Source of the DNA: Myxococcales bacterium | GTDB lineage: Bacteria > Myxococcota_A > Polyangia > Haliangiales > Haliangiaceae | Direction: 5' to 3' | Assembly (NCBI GenBank): GCA_016717005.1 | Contig: JADJUF010000016.1 | Span: 1 to 64,000, forward strand | Length of the DNA: 64,000 nucleotides | Shown: positions 1 through 15,062 of the stretch, piece after piece | Position numbering within the stretch: position 1 is the stretch's first letter | Layout: every line of letters starts with the position of its first letter | Made by a program: the position numbers and the translations under genes | Notes under the pieces: model-generated | What the model was told of the DNA's origin: nothing | The model's input: the letters and a program-made list of their open reading frames with translations, nothing else | The model's database searches: none

Positions 1-854
1 TCGTCGGAGTTGATCGTCACGCACACGCCCGCGGCCAGCAGCCGGCCGAGGTTGTGGTCGGCCAGATCCTGCACCACGCACAGCTTCAGGTTCGACAGCG
101 GGCACACGGTCAGCGGCACGCGCCGCGCCGCCAGCTCGGCGACCAGCGCCGGATCCTCGTCGCAGCGCACGCCGTGATCGATCCGCACGACCTCGAGCAG
201 GTCGAGGGCCTCGCGGATGTACGCGGCCGGGCCCTCCTCGCCGGCGTGGGCCACCGGCACCAGGCCCATCGCGCGGGCCGCGGTGAACACCCGCGCGAAC
301 TTGCTCGGTGGGTTGCCGCGCTCGCCCGAGTCGAGGCCGACCCCGGCGATGTGCCGCAGGTACGGCCGCGCGGCGTCGAGCGTCGCGAGCGCGTCGGCCT
401 CCGGCAGGTGCCGCAGGAAGCACAGGATCAGCTTCGAGGTCAGGCCCCAGCGGGCGAGGGCGTCGCGCTGGGCCCGGGCCAGCCCGTCGATCACCGTGCC
501 CATCGCGACGCCGCGGGCGGTGTGGGTCTGCGGATCGAAGAACAGCTCGGCGTGGACCACGCGATCGGCGTGCGCGCGCGCGAAGTACGCGATCGCCAGG
601 TCGTAGAAGTCGTCCTCGTCGCGCAGCACGTCGCAGCCGGCGTAGTAGATGTCGAGGAACGACTGCAGGTCGGTGAACTGGTACGCGGCGCGCACCGCCT
701 CGACCGAGGCGTAGGGCAGGTCGATGCCGTGGCGGGCGGCCTTGGCCATCACCATCTCGGGCTCGAGGGTGCCCTCGATGTGCAGGTGCAGCTCGACCTT
801 GGGCAGGGCGGCGATCAGGCGCTCGAGCGCGGCGGGCAGGGCGGGCGCGGACAT
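1..854 (-). CDS. Adenine/adenosine deaminase family protein (C-terminus beyond window)
   Basis: Zn-dependent purine deaminase of the metal-dependent hydrolase superfamily, expected to deaminate adenine or adenosine in purine salvage. Visible in order: the N-terminal metal motif HLHIEG (His23 and His25), the stretch FFDPQTHTARG, a GLDSGERGNPP segment, HAGEEG near residue 203 with the catalytic Glu, IDHG, CPLSN, and the start of the NSDD metal motif exactly at the window edge. The wording HIEGTLEP and the GNPPSKF segment resemble the bacterial/fungal adenine deaminase subgroup more than classical adenosine deaminase; that sub-assignment is inference. 284 codons are present of an expected 330-350. 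The ATG start puts the first metal motif at the usual distance. Confidence 0.9.
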   Translation of the reverse strand, partial: MSAPALPAALERLIAALPKVELHLHIEGTLEPEMVMAKAARHGIDLPYASVEAVRAAYQFTDLQSFLDIYYAGCDVLRDEDDFYDLAIAYFARAHADRVVHAELFFDPQTHTARGVAMGTVIDGLARAQRDALARWGLTSKLILCFLRHLPEADALATLDAARPYLRHIAGVGLDSGERGNPPSKFARVFTAARAMGLVPVAHAGEEGPAAYIREALDLLEVVRIDHGVRCDEDPALVAELAARRVPLTVCPLSNLKLCVVQDLADHNLGRLLAAGVCVTINSD

Positions 855-1026
855 GCGATCGGGTACCACGGCCCGCGCCGCCTCGGCCGGCGCTGACGAC
901 CGGATCGATGCGCCGCCCTCGGCGTCGCTGTCTCGACGTCAGCGGCCGCCGCGCCCCTGCGCCGGAGCGAGGCCCGCAGCGGCGCGCGGGCCTCGCCTCG
1001 ACGTGGCGCGACCGGGCCGCGTTCGA

Positions 1027-1032
1027 TATGCT
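1027..1032 (+). promoter_or_regulatory. -10 element TATGCT of a putative leaderless promoter
   Basis: TATGCT ends 8 bases before the ATG of the lipoprotein gene, and no Shine-Dalgarno lies between. That spacing would put the transcription start at or next to the start codon. No clear -35 is visible. Confidence 0.45.
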
Positions 1033-1040
1033 CGACGCCG

Positions 1041-2239
1041 ATGGCGCGGGTGGCCCTCTTGGTCGTCGGACTGGTCTCGGTGGCGGCCTGCCGCAAGTCG
1101 GAGACCCGGCACGAGGTCACGGGCACGCGTGTCGTCGACGCCGCGGCGGCCGTCGCCCCCGCGCCGGCCGTCGACGCCGCGCCGGCGCTGGCTCGACCCG
1201 CTGCCGACGTGACCCGGGTCCCGACGCGCGCGGTGCTCGACGCCGAGGAGTGCGCGATCACGAGCCGCTATCGGCCGCTCAAGTTCGGGCACGCGCCGCG
1301 CTGGCTCGCCGCCGTCGGCGACGAGCGGCACCTGGTGGTCGCGGTCGACGATGGCCCGGGCGCGCTCCTGGCCTATCGTGCCGCGCCGACCGGTCAGGTG
1401 CCGGGTGAGCTGCGGACCGCCACGTCCGAGGGGGCCGACCGCATGCTCGCGGCCGAGGCGGTGGGTGATCTGACCCTGATCCTGTTCGACGGGCGCTGCG
1501 GCAGGACCCGTGCCTGCACGTGGTGGTGCTGGACGCCGAGGCCAACCTGCTGGGCTCGGGCGCGCACCTGGCCTTGCCCGGCCCGCTGACCTCGTGGGCG
1601 ACGGCGGCCGACGACGCGACCGGCATCTACCTCTACGGCGAGCACGCCGGCGCCGCGCCCGTGTTCCAGCGCATCACCGTGGCGTCGACCGGCGAGGTGC
1701 GCGCCGAGCGCTTCCCTCAGGTCACCGCCGGCGCGTCGTCTGAGCCGAGCGAGATCGCCGCGGTCGCCGCCGACGGCGACGCCTGGGCCATCGTCCGCGG
1801 CCACGGCGGTCGCGGCGAGCTGGTGAGCTCGAGCGGCGTCACGGTCGACCTCGGGGTCCCCGCCGCGAAGGTGACCCAGGGCGCGCTGGTCGAGCTGGCC
1901 GACGGCGTCATCGGCGTCGCCACCACGGGCGCGGGGCCGCTCGTCGCCCGCTACCAGCTCGACGGCCAGCCGGTGGCTGGCCCCGACGACGGGCCGCCGC
2001 TCGATCGGATGTGGGGCGAGCCGTCGTTCACGTCTGATCGCGAGCTGCACGTCATGCGCATGCGGCACCCGTATCGCTCGTTCGAGCGCTCGACCTACGT
2101 CGACACCGTGGTCGCGCACGCCGGCGCCGAGCCGGCCGCGTTCGTGCGCTGGACCGGCCGCGGCTTCCTCGTCCTGTACACGTCGTGGTTCGAGGAGTCG
2201 TGGCGCATGTTCGCGGCGACCATGGTCTGCGACGGCTGA
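1041..2239 (+). pseudogene. Putative lipoprotein of unknown function, interrupted by one frameshift
   Basis: The N-terminus is a lipoprotein signal peptide with lipobox VAAC (Cys17), followed by an Ala/Pro/Asp-rich linker typical of this window's lipoproteins. The body (GDLTLILFDG, then HVVVLDAEANLLGSG) reads like a series of short beta strands, possibly propeller-like, but I recognise no family. The reading frame changes near position 1500, in GCTGCGGCAGG: the first frame ends in Arg/Trp-rich nonsense, while the next frame continues the same composition to the stop. Restoring one missing base gives about 399 residues. The gene lies between the divergent deaminase and a small secreted protein. 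A sequencing indel is as likely as real decay. Confidence 0.6.
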
Positions 2240-2356
2240 GCGGCCCACGAGCGCACGACCGCGGGGGTGGCGCGCTGACCGCGCGCGTCGCGCTCATCGA
2301 AGGGGCGAGCGCGACGGCCCGCGACACCTCGGCCGGCGTCGCTGACACGATCGGGC

Positions 2357-2767
2357 ATGGACCCCGTCCGCGCGCTCGCCGTCGTCGTCGCCGTGAGCTC
2401 GTCGCTCGCCACCGCCGGGCCCGCCGACGCGTGCCGGTGCCTGACCCCGAGCCTGGCCCGGACCACCCGCGCCGCCGACGTGATCCTGGTCGGCACGCTG
2501 ACCGAGGTCGAGATCACCGATCACGCGATCGCGACCGTGACCGTGCGCGCGGTCTGGAAGGGCGCCGTCGCCGAGACCGTGCAGATCCACGACTCGCCGA
2601 CCTCGTGCCGGCGCGGCCTGGCCGCGGGCACGACCCTGGTGATCATGGCGCGGCGCGACGGCGATCGCCTGACCGTGCGGCAGTGCGACGGCACCCAGGC
2701 CGCGACGCCCGCGCTCGAGCGCCGGCTGACCCGCCGGCTGGGCGCGCCGCACCCGCCGACGCCGTGA
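2357..2767 (+). CDS. Small secreted protein, possible TIMP/netrin-like fold
   Basis: A 136-residue protein with a signal peptide (hydrophobic VVVAVSSSLATAGPADA) and then ACRCLTPSL directly after the predicted cleavage site. A mature N-terminus rich in C-x-C, followed by AADVILVGTL, a charged beta segment ending VWKG, a central Cys (SCRRG) and a late Cys (RQCDG), resembles the bacterial tissue-inhibitor/netrin-like domain. That resemblance is from pattern only. The function is unknown; such domains may bind proteases or mediate extracellular contacts. The gene ends one base before the stop of the convergent hydrolase gene, so the two 3' ends abut. Confidence 0.65.
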   Translation: MDPVRALAVVVAVSSSLATAGPADACRCLTPSLARTTRAADVILVGTLTEVEITDHAIATVTVRAVWKGAVAETVQIHDSPTSCRRGLAAGTTLVIMARRDGDRLTVRQCDGTQAATPALERRLTRRLGAPHPPTP

Positions 2768-3571
2768 TCACGCCGCCGGCGCCAGGCGCTCGGCGAAGAA
2801 CGCCATCACGCGATCGAGCGCGGCCCGGGTCGGGTGGCCGGGCGCGTCGACGAAGTCGTGGGTGAGGACCGAGTGCGCGGTGCGCTTGAGGCCGTGCGGG
2901 TTGCCGCGGCTCGAGTCGATCTCGACGGCGATGAACCGATCGCCGAGCAGCTCGCGCAAGGTCGCGAACCGCTCCGGCGGCACCAACCGGTCGCCGGTGA
3001 AGCGCAGGCCCAGCACCGGCACGTCGGCCCGGGCCGCGATCGCGGCGCAGGTGTCCGCGTCGACGCCGATCGCGCGGCGGTGGCGGCCAGTGACGGCGAA
3101 CGGCAGCGACGGCTGCGACAGCACCGGGGCGATCACGCGCTCGTCGACCATCATGCCGAGGGCGAACCCGCCGGTCAGGCACATGCCGATCGCGCCGACC
3201 CCGCGGCCGCCGGCCTCGGCGTGGGCCAGCGCCGCGAGCTGGCGCAGCCACCCGACGATCGGGCTGCCGGCGCCGCTGGCCCAGGTCGCGAACTCGCGCG
3301 CCACGCACGCCCTGGCCATCGAGCCCAGCATATAGCCGGCGGTCATCGGCTTGCCGGGCGTGCCCAGCAGCGACGGCAGGTAGGTCGTGAAGCCGGCGGC
3401 GCGCAGGCGCGCGGCGAACGCCAGCACGCCCGGGTGCAGGCCCGGCACCTCGTGCATCACGACGATGGCCGGGCCGGCGCCGGCGACGTAGACGTCGCGG
3501 CCGACGCCGTCGAAGGTGAGGTGACGGCGGGTGAGCCCAGGCAGGTCGATGGCCACGCCCGGCTCTACCAC
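2768..3571 (-). CDS. Dienelactone hydrolase family protein
   Basis: Cytosolic alpha/beta hydrolase. Motifs: an early strand ending VVMHEVPGL, the nucleophile elbow GMCLTGG with Cys as nucleophile (as in carboxymethylenebutenolidase), the acid in TGDRLVP, and the catalytic His in SVLTHDF near residue 240. The length of 267 residues suits the family. The substrate is unknown; relatives open lactones or cleave small esters. Start choice: a TAGAGC hexamer lies 5 bases before an internal GTG that would begin VAIDLPGL, so a start five codons downstream (near 3556) is also plausible. Confidence 0.85.
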   Translation of the reverse strand: MVEPGVAIDLPGLTRRHLTFDGVGRDVYVAGAGPAIVVMHEVPGLHPGVLAFAARLRAAGFTTYLPSLLGTPGKPMTAGYMLGSMARACVAREFATWASGAGSPIVGWLRQLAALAHAEAGGRGVGAIGMCLTGGFALGMMVDERVIAPVLSQPSLPFAVTGRHRRAIGVDADTCAAIAARADVPVLGLRFTGDRLVPPERFATLRELLGDRFIAVEIDSSRGNPHGLKRTAHSVLTHDFVDAPGHPTRAALDRVMAFFAERLAPAA

Positions 3572-3642
3572 GATCGACCGTGCGGCCGGTTTGCAGGTTG
3601 CGCCCCGGGGGCCCCGCGGCTAGCTTCGGCCCCCTTCTGGCC

Positions 3643-6543
<2,901 letters not shown>

Positions 6544-6544
6544 G

Positions 6545-8816
6545 GTGACCCGCGGGCGCGGCCCGGCGCGCGTGGCGTCGGTCGCGCTGCTGGTGACGAT
6601 CGGGACCATCGGGTGTCGCGATCGCGGCAAGGCCCGGCCGTCGGTGGACGACGCGGCGGTCGCGGTCGCCGAGGTCGCCGACGGCGGCCCCGCGGTCGGA
6701 CTCGACGCCGCGGCCGCGCCGGTCGCGGTCCGGCCCGAGCACGCCGGGTTCGCGCTCGGCGACAACCTGCTCACCAGCCACCGCATCGTCGACGGCGACC
6801 TCGTGATCGACGCCGGGTCGATCGGCTTCGCGCGCTACACGCGCTTCGATCTGCCGTCGGCGCGCTGGCGCCTGCGCCAGGTCGTGCTCGGCCAGCGGGT
6901 CGCGGTCGCGACCCGCGGCGGCTCGATCGAGGTGCCGCTGTCGGCGGTCCAGGCCGAGGCCGCGACCGGCCTGGCGGTGCGCCTGGTGGCCGATCGCGCC
7001 CACAAGGTCACCGTGCGCGCCGGCCTGCGCACGCTCGGCCGCCTCGACGTCGCGGTCGGCGACGCCTGGTACGCGCTGCCGACCCCGGCCGGGACCTGGC
7101 GCGACGGCGAGAACCCGATCGTCTTCGACGGCGCCGTCGCGGTCGCGACCGTCCGGATCACCGCCGACGCGGCCCGGGCGGCCGCCGACGACGATCCGCT
7201 GGCCCACGTCGGCTGGGACGTGCCCACCCGCACGCTGGCGCTCGACCGCGGCGCCGGCGTCGCCTGGTACGTGCACCTGCCGGCCGACGCCCACCTGGTC
7301 GCGACCGTGCCGGCGCCGTGCCGGGTCGAGGTCGAGGCCCGCACCGACGACGGCACCCGGGTCGCCGGGCTGCTCGGCGGCGGCGCCGATCGGGTCGAGC
7401 TGTCGGGCGTCGGCGATCGCCCGGTGCGGCTGGCGCTCACCGCCCTCGACTGCCCGCGCGCCGCGCTGGCGGATCCGGTGATCACGGTGCCGGGTGCGCC
7501 CGCGACGGTGCCGACCCCAGGGCCGCCGGCCCGCTACGTCGTCCTGTGGATCATGGACGCGCTCCGCGCCGATCGCGTCCGGACGTTCACGCCCGGCGCC
7601 CGCGCCGAGGTGCCGAACTTCGACACCCTCGCCCAGACCGGCGCGGTGTTCCGGCAGTACTACGTCCACGGCAACGAGTCGCAGACCTCCCACGCCAGCC
7701 TGTGGACCGGCACCTATCCGGCGATCCACAACGTCCGCCAGGCCGGCGTCGGCGGCAGCTGGCGGATCCCGCGCCGGCTGGCGGTGCTGGGCGAGCTGGT
7801 CGCGGCCGCGGGCCTGCAGCCGATCGCGGTCACCGGCAACGGCTTCGTGACCGACAGCGGCGGCTACGGCCGCGGCTTCGTCGAGTTCCGCAACATGATG
7901 CGGGAGAAGGGCGTCATCAACGGGTACCTGCCCGGGCGCCTCGTGGTCAACGCGGCGCTGGCGCGGCTCGAGGCCCACAAGGCCGAGCCGACGCTGCTGT
8001 TCCTGGGCACCGTCGACACCCACGGCCCGTGGGTCGCGCGGCGCCCGTGGATCGATCGCTACTCCGATCCGTCGTACCGCGGCCCGTTCGTGGTCGGCGG
8101 CACCGCGGCCGCGCTCGGCATCGTCCCCGGGCAGATGGGCTGCACGATCGTGCCGCCGCCGGCCGACGTCGAGCGCCTGCGCGCGATCTACGACTCGGCG
8201 ATCAGCTACCACGACGCGCGGCTCGGCGACCTGGTCGCGGCGCTGCAGGCGCATGGGCATCTACGAGCAGACGATGATCATCGTCACCGCCGATCACGGC
8301 GAGGAGCTGTTCGAGGACGGGCGCTGCGGCCACGGCGGCTCGCTGCGCGAGACGCTGGTGCGGGTGCCGCTGTTGATCCACTACCCGCCGCGGATCGCGC
8401 CGGGCGTGGTCGACGAGGGCGTCGAGCAGGTCGACGTGCTGCCGACGATCCTCGACGCGATCGGCGCCGACGTGCCGCCGGCGCTGCAGGGCCAGTCGCT
8501 GGCGCCGCTGGCGGCCGGGGTCGGGCGCGGGTGGCCGCGGCCGTCGTACGCGTCGCAGTTCGAGTACGCCCACACGATGCGGATCGGGCGCTGGAAGCTC
8601 AAGGTCGGCAAGCGCGGCGTGCCGACCACCCTCGACGTCGTCGGCGATCCCGACGAGCGCATCGACCAGTCGACGACCCGGCCGGCGGTGCGGCGGCTCT
8701 TGACCGACGCGCTCGGCCTGTTCCTGGCGACCCGCACGCACTGGCACAAGCGCTCGATGGGCGTGGTCACGAACCTGGCGCCGGGCGCCGCCGCGCTGCT
8801 CGAGCAGGCGCCGTGA
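6545..8816 (+). pseudogene. Sulfatase-like lipoprotein (alkaline phosphatase superfamily), one frameshift
   Basis: The gene begins GTG one base after the tex stop and encodes a lipoprotein signal with lipobox TIGC. About 320 residues of beta-rich N-terminal region precede the catalytic domain, which starts YVVLWIMDALRADR (metal-binding Asp). It continues with SQTSHASLWTGTYP at the nucleophile position and TADHGEELFEDG for the second metal site. Sulfatases and phosphatidyltransferases share this fold, and the nucleophile here looks like Ser/Thr, so the reaction is uncertain. An extra G in a GGG run near 8257 shifts the frame. Without it the product is about 756 residues ending 8816. The intact motifs on both sides suggest a consensus error. 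Confidence 0.75.
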
Positions 8817-9892
8817 GGCCCGCGCTGCTCGCGCTGGCGCTGGTCGCGTGCGCCGGCCCGGCCCGGGATCCGCGCCGGTCGCGGCCGCCGGTCGCGGTCG
8901 ACGCCGGGGTCGAGGCGCCGCCGATCGACGCGCCGCCGCCGCCGCACTGGCTGCGCGGCTCGACCCACGTCCACGCCGCCCCGTCGGGTGACTCGTCGAC
9001 CGATCCGGCCGCGGTGATGGCCTGGTACCGGCGCCACGGCTACGACTTCATCGTCCTCACCGATCACAACCGCGTCACGATCCCCGGCGTCGATCCGGGC
9101 GGGCGCGGCGCCGCCGACGACGGGCTCCTGGTCATCGCCGGCACCGAGCTCACCTACAACCCGGGCGCGTGCAGTGAGCCCGAGCCCCCGCCGGGCGGCA
9201 AGTGCCGCATCCACGTCAACGTGCTCGGCGTGACCGCCCGCCCCGAGGGCAAGCTCGAGTGGGCCGATCGCGCCGCCCGCGATCGCCGCGCCATGTACCG
9301 CGCCGCGCTGACCGAGGCCGCGCGCCTCGACGGGCTGCCGCAGCTCAACCACCCGCAGTGGCACTGGGGCATGACCGCGGCGCTGCTGGCCGACCTGGCC
9401 GGCGACGGCTTCGCGCTGGTCGAGATCGCCAACGTCCAGTTCGGCGCGTGGAACGCGGGCGACGGCGACCACCCGTCGATGGAGGCGATCTGGGACGGCG
9501 CGCTGGGCGCCGGCGCGCGGATCTGGGGCGTGGCCTCGGACGACGCCCACGCCTACGACGGCGTCGGGCGCTACCCGGCCGGCGGCGCCTGGGTCGTCGT
9601 CGACGCCGCCCGCGATCCCCAGGCCATCGTCGCCGCGCTGGCGGCCGGGCGGTTCTACGCGTCGACCGGCGTCACGCTGGCCCGGGCCGGCGTCGTCGGC
9701 GACCAGCTCGAGGTCGCGATCGACGGGGACGCCGCCGGCCACACGATCCAGTTCATCGTCGACGGACGCGTCGTCGCGACCGCGCGCGACGCGACCGCCC
9801 ACTACCCGATCCCGCCGGCGCCCAGCTACGTGCGGGCCGTGGTCACGCGCGCCGACGGCGCCCGCGCCTGGGTCCAGCCCGCGCGTCGGTGA
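8813..9892 (+). CDS. PHP-type (CehA/McbA-like) metallohydrolase lipoprotein
   Basis: A 359-residue exported protein. The GTG start overlaps the sulfatase stop as GTGA, so the two genes are probably translationally coupled. Lipobox LVAC is followed by an Asp/Ala/Pro linker (VDAGVEAPPIDAPPPP). The PHP signature motifs are visible: GSTHVHAAPSGDS (H-x-H metal ligands), FIVLTDHN, a Glu in the GTELTYN strand, LNHPQWHW and SDDAHAYDG. The family hydrolyses phosphoester or related bonds with a metal cluster; the real substrate is unknown. The C-terminal 80 residues form a beta domain often seen after CehA-type PHP cores. With the sulfatase it suggests a periplasmic hydrolase pair. Confidence 0.8.
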   Translation: MRPALLALALVACAGPARDPRRSRPPVAVDAGVEAPPIDAPPPPHWLRGSTHVHAAPSGDSSTDPAAVMAWYRRHGYDFIVLTDHNRVTIPGVDPGGRGAADDGLLVIAGTELTYNPGACSEPEPPPGGKCRIHVNVLGVTARPEGKLEWADRAARDRRAMYRAALTEAARLDGLPQLNHPQWHWGMTAALLADLAGDGFALVEIANVQFGAWNAGDGDHPSMEAIWDGALGAGARIWGVASDDAHAYDGVGRYPAGGAWVVVDAARDPQAIVAALAAGRFYASTGVTLARAGVVGDQLEVAIDGDAAGHTIQFIVDGRVVATARDATAHYPIPPAPSYVRAVVTRADGARAWVQPARR

Positions 9893-9905
9893 CCGCGGGC
9901 CGCGA

Positions 9906-10529
9906 TCACACCGGCATCAGGCCGTGCTGGATCGCGAACCGGGTGATGTCGGAGTTGTTGCGCAGGCGCAGCTTCTTGAGCACGTGGCCGCGGTGGGTGT
10001 CGACGGTCTTGACGCTGATCGACAGCATCTCGGCGATCTCGCGGTTGGTCTTGCCGGCCGCCAGGTACTCCATCACCTGGAACTCGCGCGACGACAGGAT
10101 CTGCGCCGGGTGATCGCTGCGCTTCTTGGTCAGCGCGACCTCGACGTCGGCGGGCATGACGCGCTCGCCGCGGTGGACGCGGTCGATCGCGTCGAGCAGC
10201 TCGTCGAGGTTGGCCGACTTCTTGACGTAGCCCGCGGCGCCGGCGCGGATCGCGCGCACGCCGTGGGCCTCGTCCTCGTGCATCGTCAAGATGATGGTGC
10301 GGGTCGTGGTCCCGAGCACGGCCAGATCGGCGAGCGCGGCGATGCCGTCCTTCTCCGGCATCGTGACGTCCATCAGCAGCACGTCGGGCGTGGCGCGCCC
10401 GACCATCGCCACCGCCTCGGTGCCGGTCGAGGCCAGGCCGACGACCTCGATCTGTCCGCTGGCGACCAGCATCTTGGCTAGCGCTTCGCGAATCAGGGTG
10501 TGGTCTTCGGCGATCACGACACGGATCAT
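9906..10529 (-). CDS. NarL/FixJ-family response regulator
   Basis: A 207-residue two-component regulator. Receiver domain: acidic Glu8/Asp9, phospho-acceptor Asp54 in LLMDVTMPEKDG, a switch Thr in IILTMHEDE, and Lys in AAGYVKKSA. C-terminal LuxR-type HTH: LSSREFQVMEYLAAGKTNREIA, then SISVKTVDTHRGHVLKKL. An upstream in-frame start exists, but the ATG at 10529 gives the canonical MIRVVIAEDH N-terminus and is preceded by GAGGAA at good spacing. No histidine kinase is adjacent, so its partner lies elsewhere. It is divergent from the downstream Ser/Thr kinase gene, with 146 bases between. Confidence 0.95.
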   Translation of the reverse strand: MIRVVIAEDHTLIREALAKMLVASGQIEVVGLASTGTEAVAMVGRATPDVLLMDVTMPEKDGIAALADLAVLGTTTRTIILTMHEDEAHGVRAIRAGAAGYVKKSANLDELLDAIDRVHRGERVMPADVEVALTKKRSDHPAQILSSREFQVMEYLAAGKTNREIAEMLSISVKTVDTHRGHVLKKLRLRNNSDITRFAIQHGLMPV

Positions 10530-10675
10530 AGATTCCTCGACGGCAAGCTCGACCAAGGACAACCTACCACGTCGCCAGGGACACACGACCCCTGGACGGT
10601 TAGCGGTGGGCTCCCGGGGACCGATCGCGGCCGTTGATCCCCGCGAGCAGATCGCTACACTGCCGCCGAGCCGGC

Positions 10676-12760
<2,085 letters not shown>

Positions 12761-12801
12761 CGGGTTGTCGGGCGGAGGTCGATCGTGCGATATCCGCGCC
12801 G

Positions 12802-13428
<627 letters not shown>

Positions 13429-13470
13429 CCGCGGGCCCGCCGCGCCGCGGTCACGGCGTGGCGGGCGCGG

Positions 13471-14373
13471 TCACCGCTTGCCGGGCGTCGGCGGCGTGGC
13501 GGGCGCGGGCGGACCGAGCACGCTCAGCAGGCGTCGGTGCGAGTTCTGGGTCGGGGCGCCGCCGGCGCAGTCCCGGGCCTTCTTCTCGCCGCAGCGCGCG
13601 TCCTTGTCGACGAACTTGCGCTTGCCGCACGGGCGCAGGTAGCTCATCACGTCGCTGCACAGGTACTCGTGGTCGAGGCCGTACGCGTGGGCGACCTCCA
13701 TCGCCAGGGTCTCGCACACGCCCTGGGCCTGGTGGCTCTGGGTCGCGGCGAACGCGAACACCACCGCGCGCGGGATGACCTCGCCCGAGAACGGCGCCAG
13801 CCCCGCGACCTGCGCGTCCTTGACGCCGATGTCCTTGGGGCGCCCGCCGACCGCGACCAGGATGTGCTCGGGCGTGGTCGGCGGCTGATCGGTCACGACC
13901 ACGTCGAACGGCGCGAACATCTTCTGGACGCACGCGACCAGATCCTTCCAGCCCTTGGCCGTGCCCTTCCAGCCCGGCACCGATCGCGGCAGGTCGCCCT
14001 GGTGCGCGATCACGCTCGAGACGCCGACGGCGGCGTCGTCGACGCCCGGGCTGATCGTGCGCGGGCTCCGGTCGAGGAAGATCACCCGGGGCACCGGCGG
14101 CGGCGGCGGCGGATCGATCCGCTGGACGACCGCCCGCTTGACGTCGGCGAGGTCGTCGACGGTGGGCGGCTGCCAGGTGCCGGTGCGCATGCGCTTGACG
14201 ACGAGCACCGCCGCGAGCACGCCGACGGCCACCGCGACCAGGCCGGCGGTCACGAACGTGACCAGCCGCCGCAGCCAGCGCCGCCCCGGCGGGCGCGGTC
14301 CGTGGGCCCGGCGTCCGGCCGGCAGGATGGCCGGCGCGCTGGCCGACCCTGGTGCCCGATGCGGGTCGCTCAA
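13471..14373 (-). CDS. Membrane-anchored zincin-like protein with an altered metal motif
   Basis: A protein of 300 residues if it starts at the TTG overlapping the O-methyltransferase stop (TTGA). An upstream in-frame ATG (14415) would lie inside that gene. A basic Arg/Pro N-terminus is followed by one membrane segment (VTFVTAGLVAVAVGVLAAV), a Pro-rich stretch and a C-terminal domain. Near residues 225-235 the motif MEVAHAYGLDH matches the metzincin consensus HExxHxxGxxH except that the first His is Met, and SDVMSYL follows like a Met-turn. Six Cys in the last third may form disulfides. It may be a degenerate protease or bind metal differently. It is probably in an operon with the methyltransferase. 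Confidence 0.65.
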   Translation of the reverse strand: MSDPHRAPGSASAPAILPAGRRAHGPRPPGRRWLRRLVTFVTAGLVAVAVGVLAAVLVVKRMRTGTWQPPTVDDLADVKRAVVQRIDPPPPPPVPRVIFLDRSPRTISPGVDDAAVGVSSVIAHQGDLPRSVPGWKGTAKGWKDLVACVQKMFAPFDVVVTDQPPTTPEHILVAVGGRPKDIGVKDAQVAGLAPFSGEVIPRAVVFAFAATQSHQAQGVCETLAMEVAHAYGLDHEYLCSDVMSYLRPCGKRKFVDKDARCGEKKARDCAGGAPTQNSHRRLLSVLGPPAPATPPTPGKR

Positions 14374-15017
14374 CGCTTGATCCCCAGCACCAGCCCGTCC
14401 GGGGTCGGGATGCACACCGAGTCACAGCTCGCGGCGACGATCTGGTGGAACTCGCGCATCGCGCGGCCGCGGTCGCTGTCGTCGAGCAGCTCGCCGAAGA
14501 GGTAGGCGTTGTCGCCCAGGAGGATGCCGCCCGGGCGCAGGTTGGCCACCGCCCAGCGGCCGTAGTGGTGGTAGTTGACCTTGTCGGCGTCGATGAACAC
14601 GGCGTCGAACGGGCCGTGATCCTCGAGCGTCGGCAGCACCGCGGTGCCGGCGCCGTCGCAGACCGTGACCTTGGCCGCGACGCCGGCCGCGGCCAGGTTG
14701 GCCCGGGCCAGCTCGGCGTGGGCGCGCTCGAACTCGATCGTCCACAGGTGGCCGTCGGGCGGCAGGGCCCGCGCGAGGTGCAGGGCCGAGTAGCCGACCA
14801 GCGTGCCGACCTCGACCGCGCGACGCACGCCCGCGAGCCGGCACAGGAGCGCGACGAGCTGGCCCTCGGACGGGCCGACCATGATCGCCGGCACGCCGGC
14901 CGGGGTCGCGAACGCGCGGGCGAGCGCGTCGTCGTGGGCGGCGTGGACCTCGACGCACCAGTCGAGGATCGGCCGCGTGGCGTAGCGGTCCCCGGCGCGG
15001 GAGTCGGAGTCGGCCAT
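14370..15017 (-). CDS. Class I SAM-dependent O-methyltransferase (catechol-type)
   Basis: A 215-residue cytosolic methyltransferase of the caffeoyl-CoA/catechol O-methyltransferase group. Visible motifs: EVGTLVGYSALHLA (SAM-binding glycine loop, near residue 70), TIEFERAHAELAR (acidic end of beta 2), GPFDAVFIDADK (metal and substrate site, near residue 142) and GGILLGDNAYL. The family methylates catechol-like hydroxyls with Mg2+; the acceptor here is unknown. Divergent from the epimerase gene 45 bases away. A weak CACGAT hexamer lies 6 bases before its ATG. Confidence 0.92.
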   Translation of the reverse strand: MADSDSRAGDRYATRPILDWCVEVHAAHDDALARAFATPAGVPAIMVGPSEGQLVALLCRLAGVRRAVEVGTLVGYSALHLARALPPDGHLWTIEFERAHAELARANLAAAGVAAKVTVCDGAGTAVLPTLEDHGPFDAVFIDADKVNYHHYGRWAVANLRPGGILLGDNAYLFGELLDDSDRGRAMREFHQIVAASCDSVCIPTPDGLVLGIKR

Positions 15018-15050
15018 GACCGCATCGTGCACTGGCCGGCCCGCGCGTGG

Positions 15051-15056
15051 TAGCAC
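15051..15056 (+). promoter_or_regulatory. -10-like element TAGCAC before the epimerase gene
   Basis: TAGCAC ends 6 bases before the GTG start; no Shine-Dalgarno is present. It differs from TAnnnT at the last base, so it is weaker evidence than the other sites. Confidence 0.3.
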
Positions 15057-15062
15057 CGGGCC

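Noticed and set aside
8813..9892. A single 1331-residue protein running from tex through the PHP gene in one frame
   Set aside because: The frame is open by chance and through the sulfatase indel. Lipoprotein signals at 6545 and 8813 show separate genes.
13441..13470. A terminator between uridine kinase and the zincin-like gene
   Set aside because: Repeated GGCGGGCGCGG words are present, but no stable symmetric stem with a U-tract.
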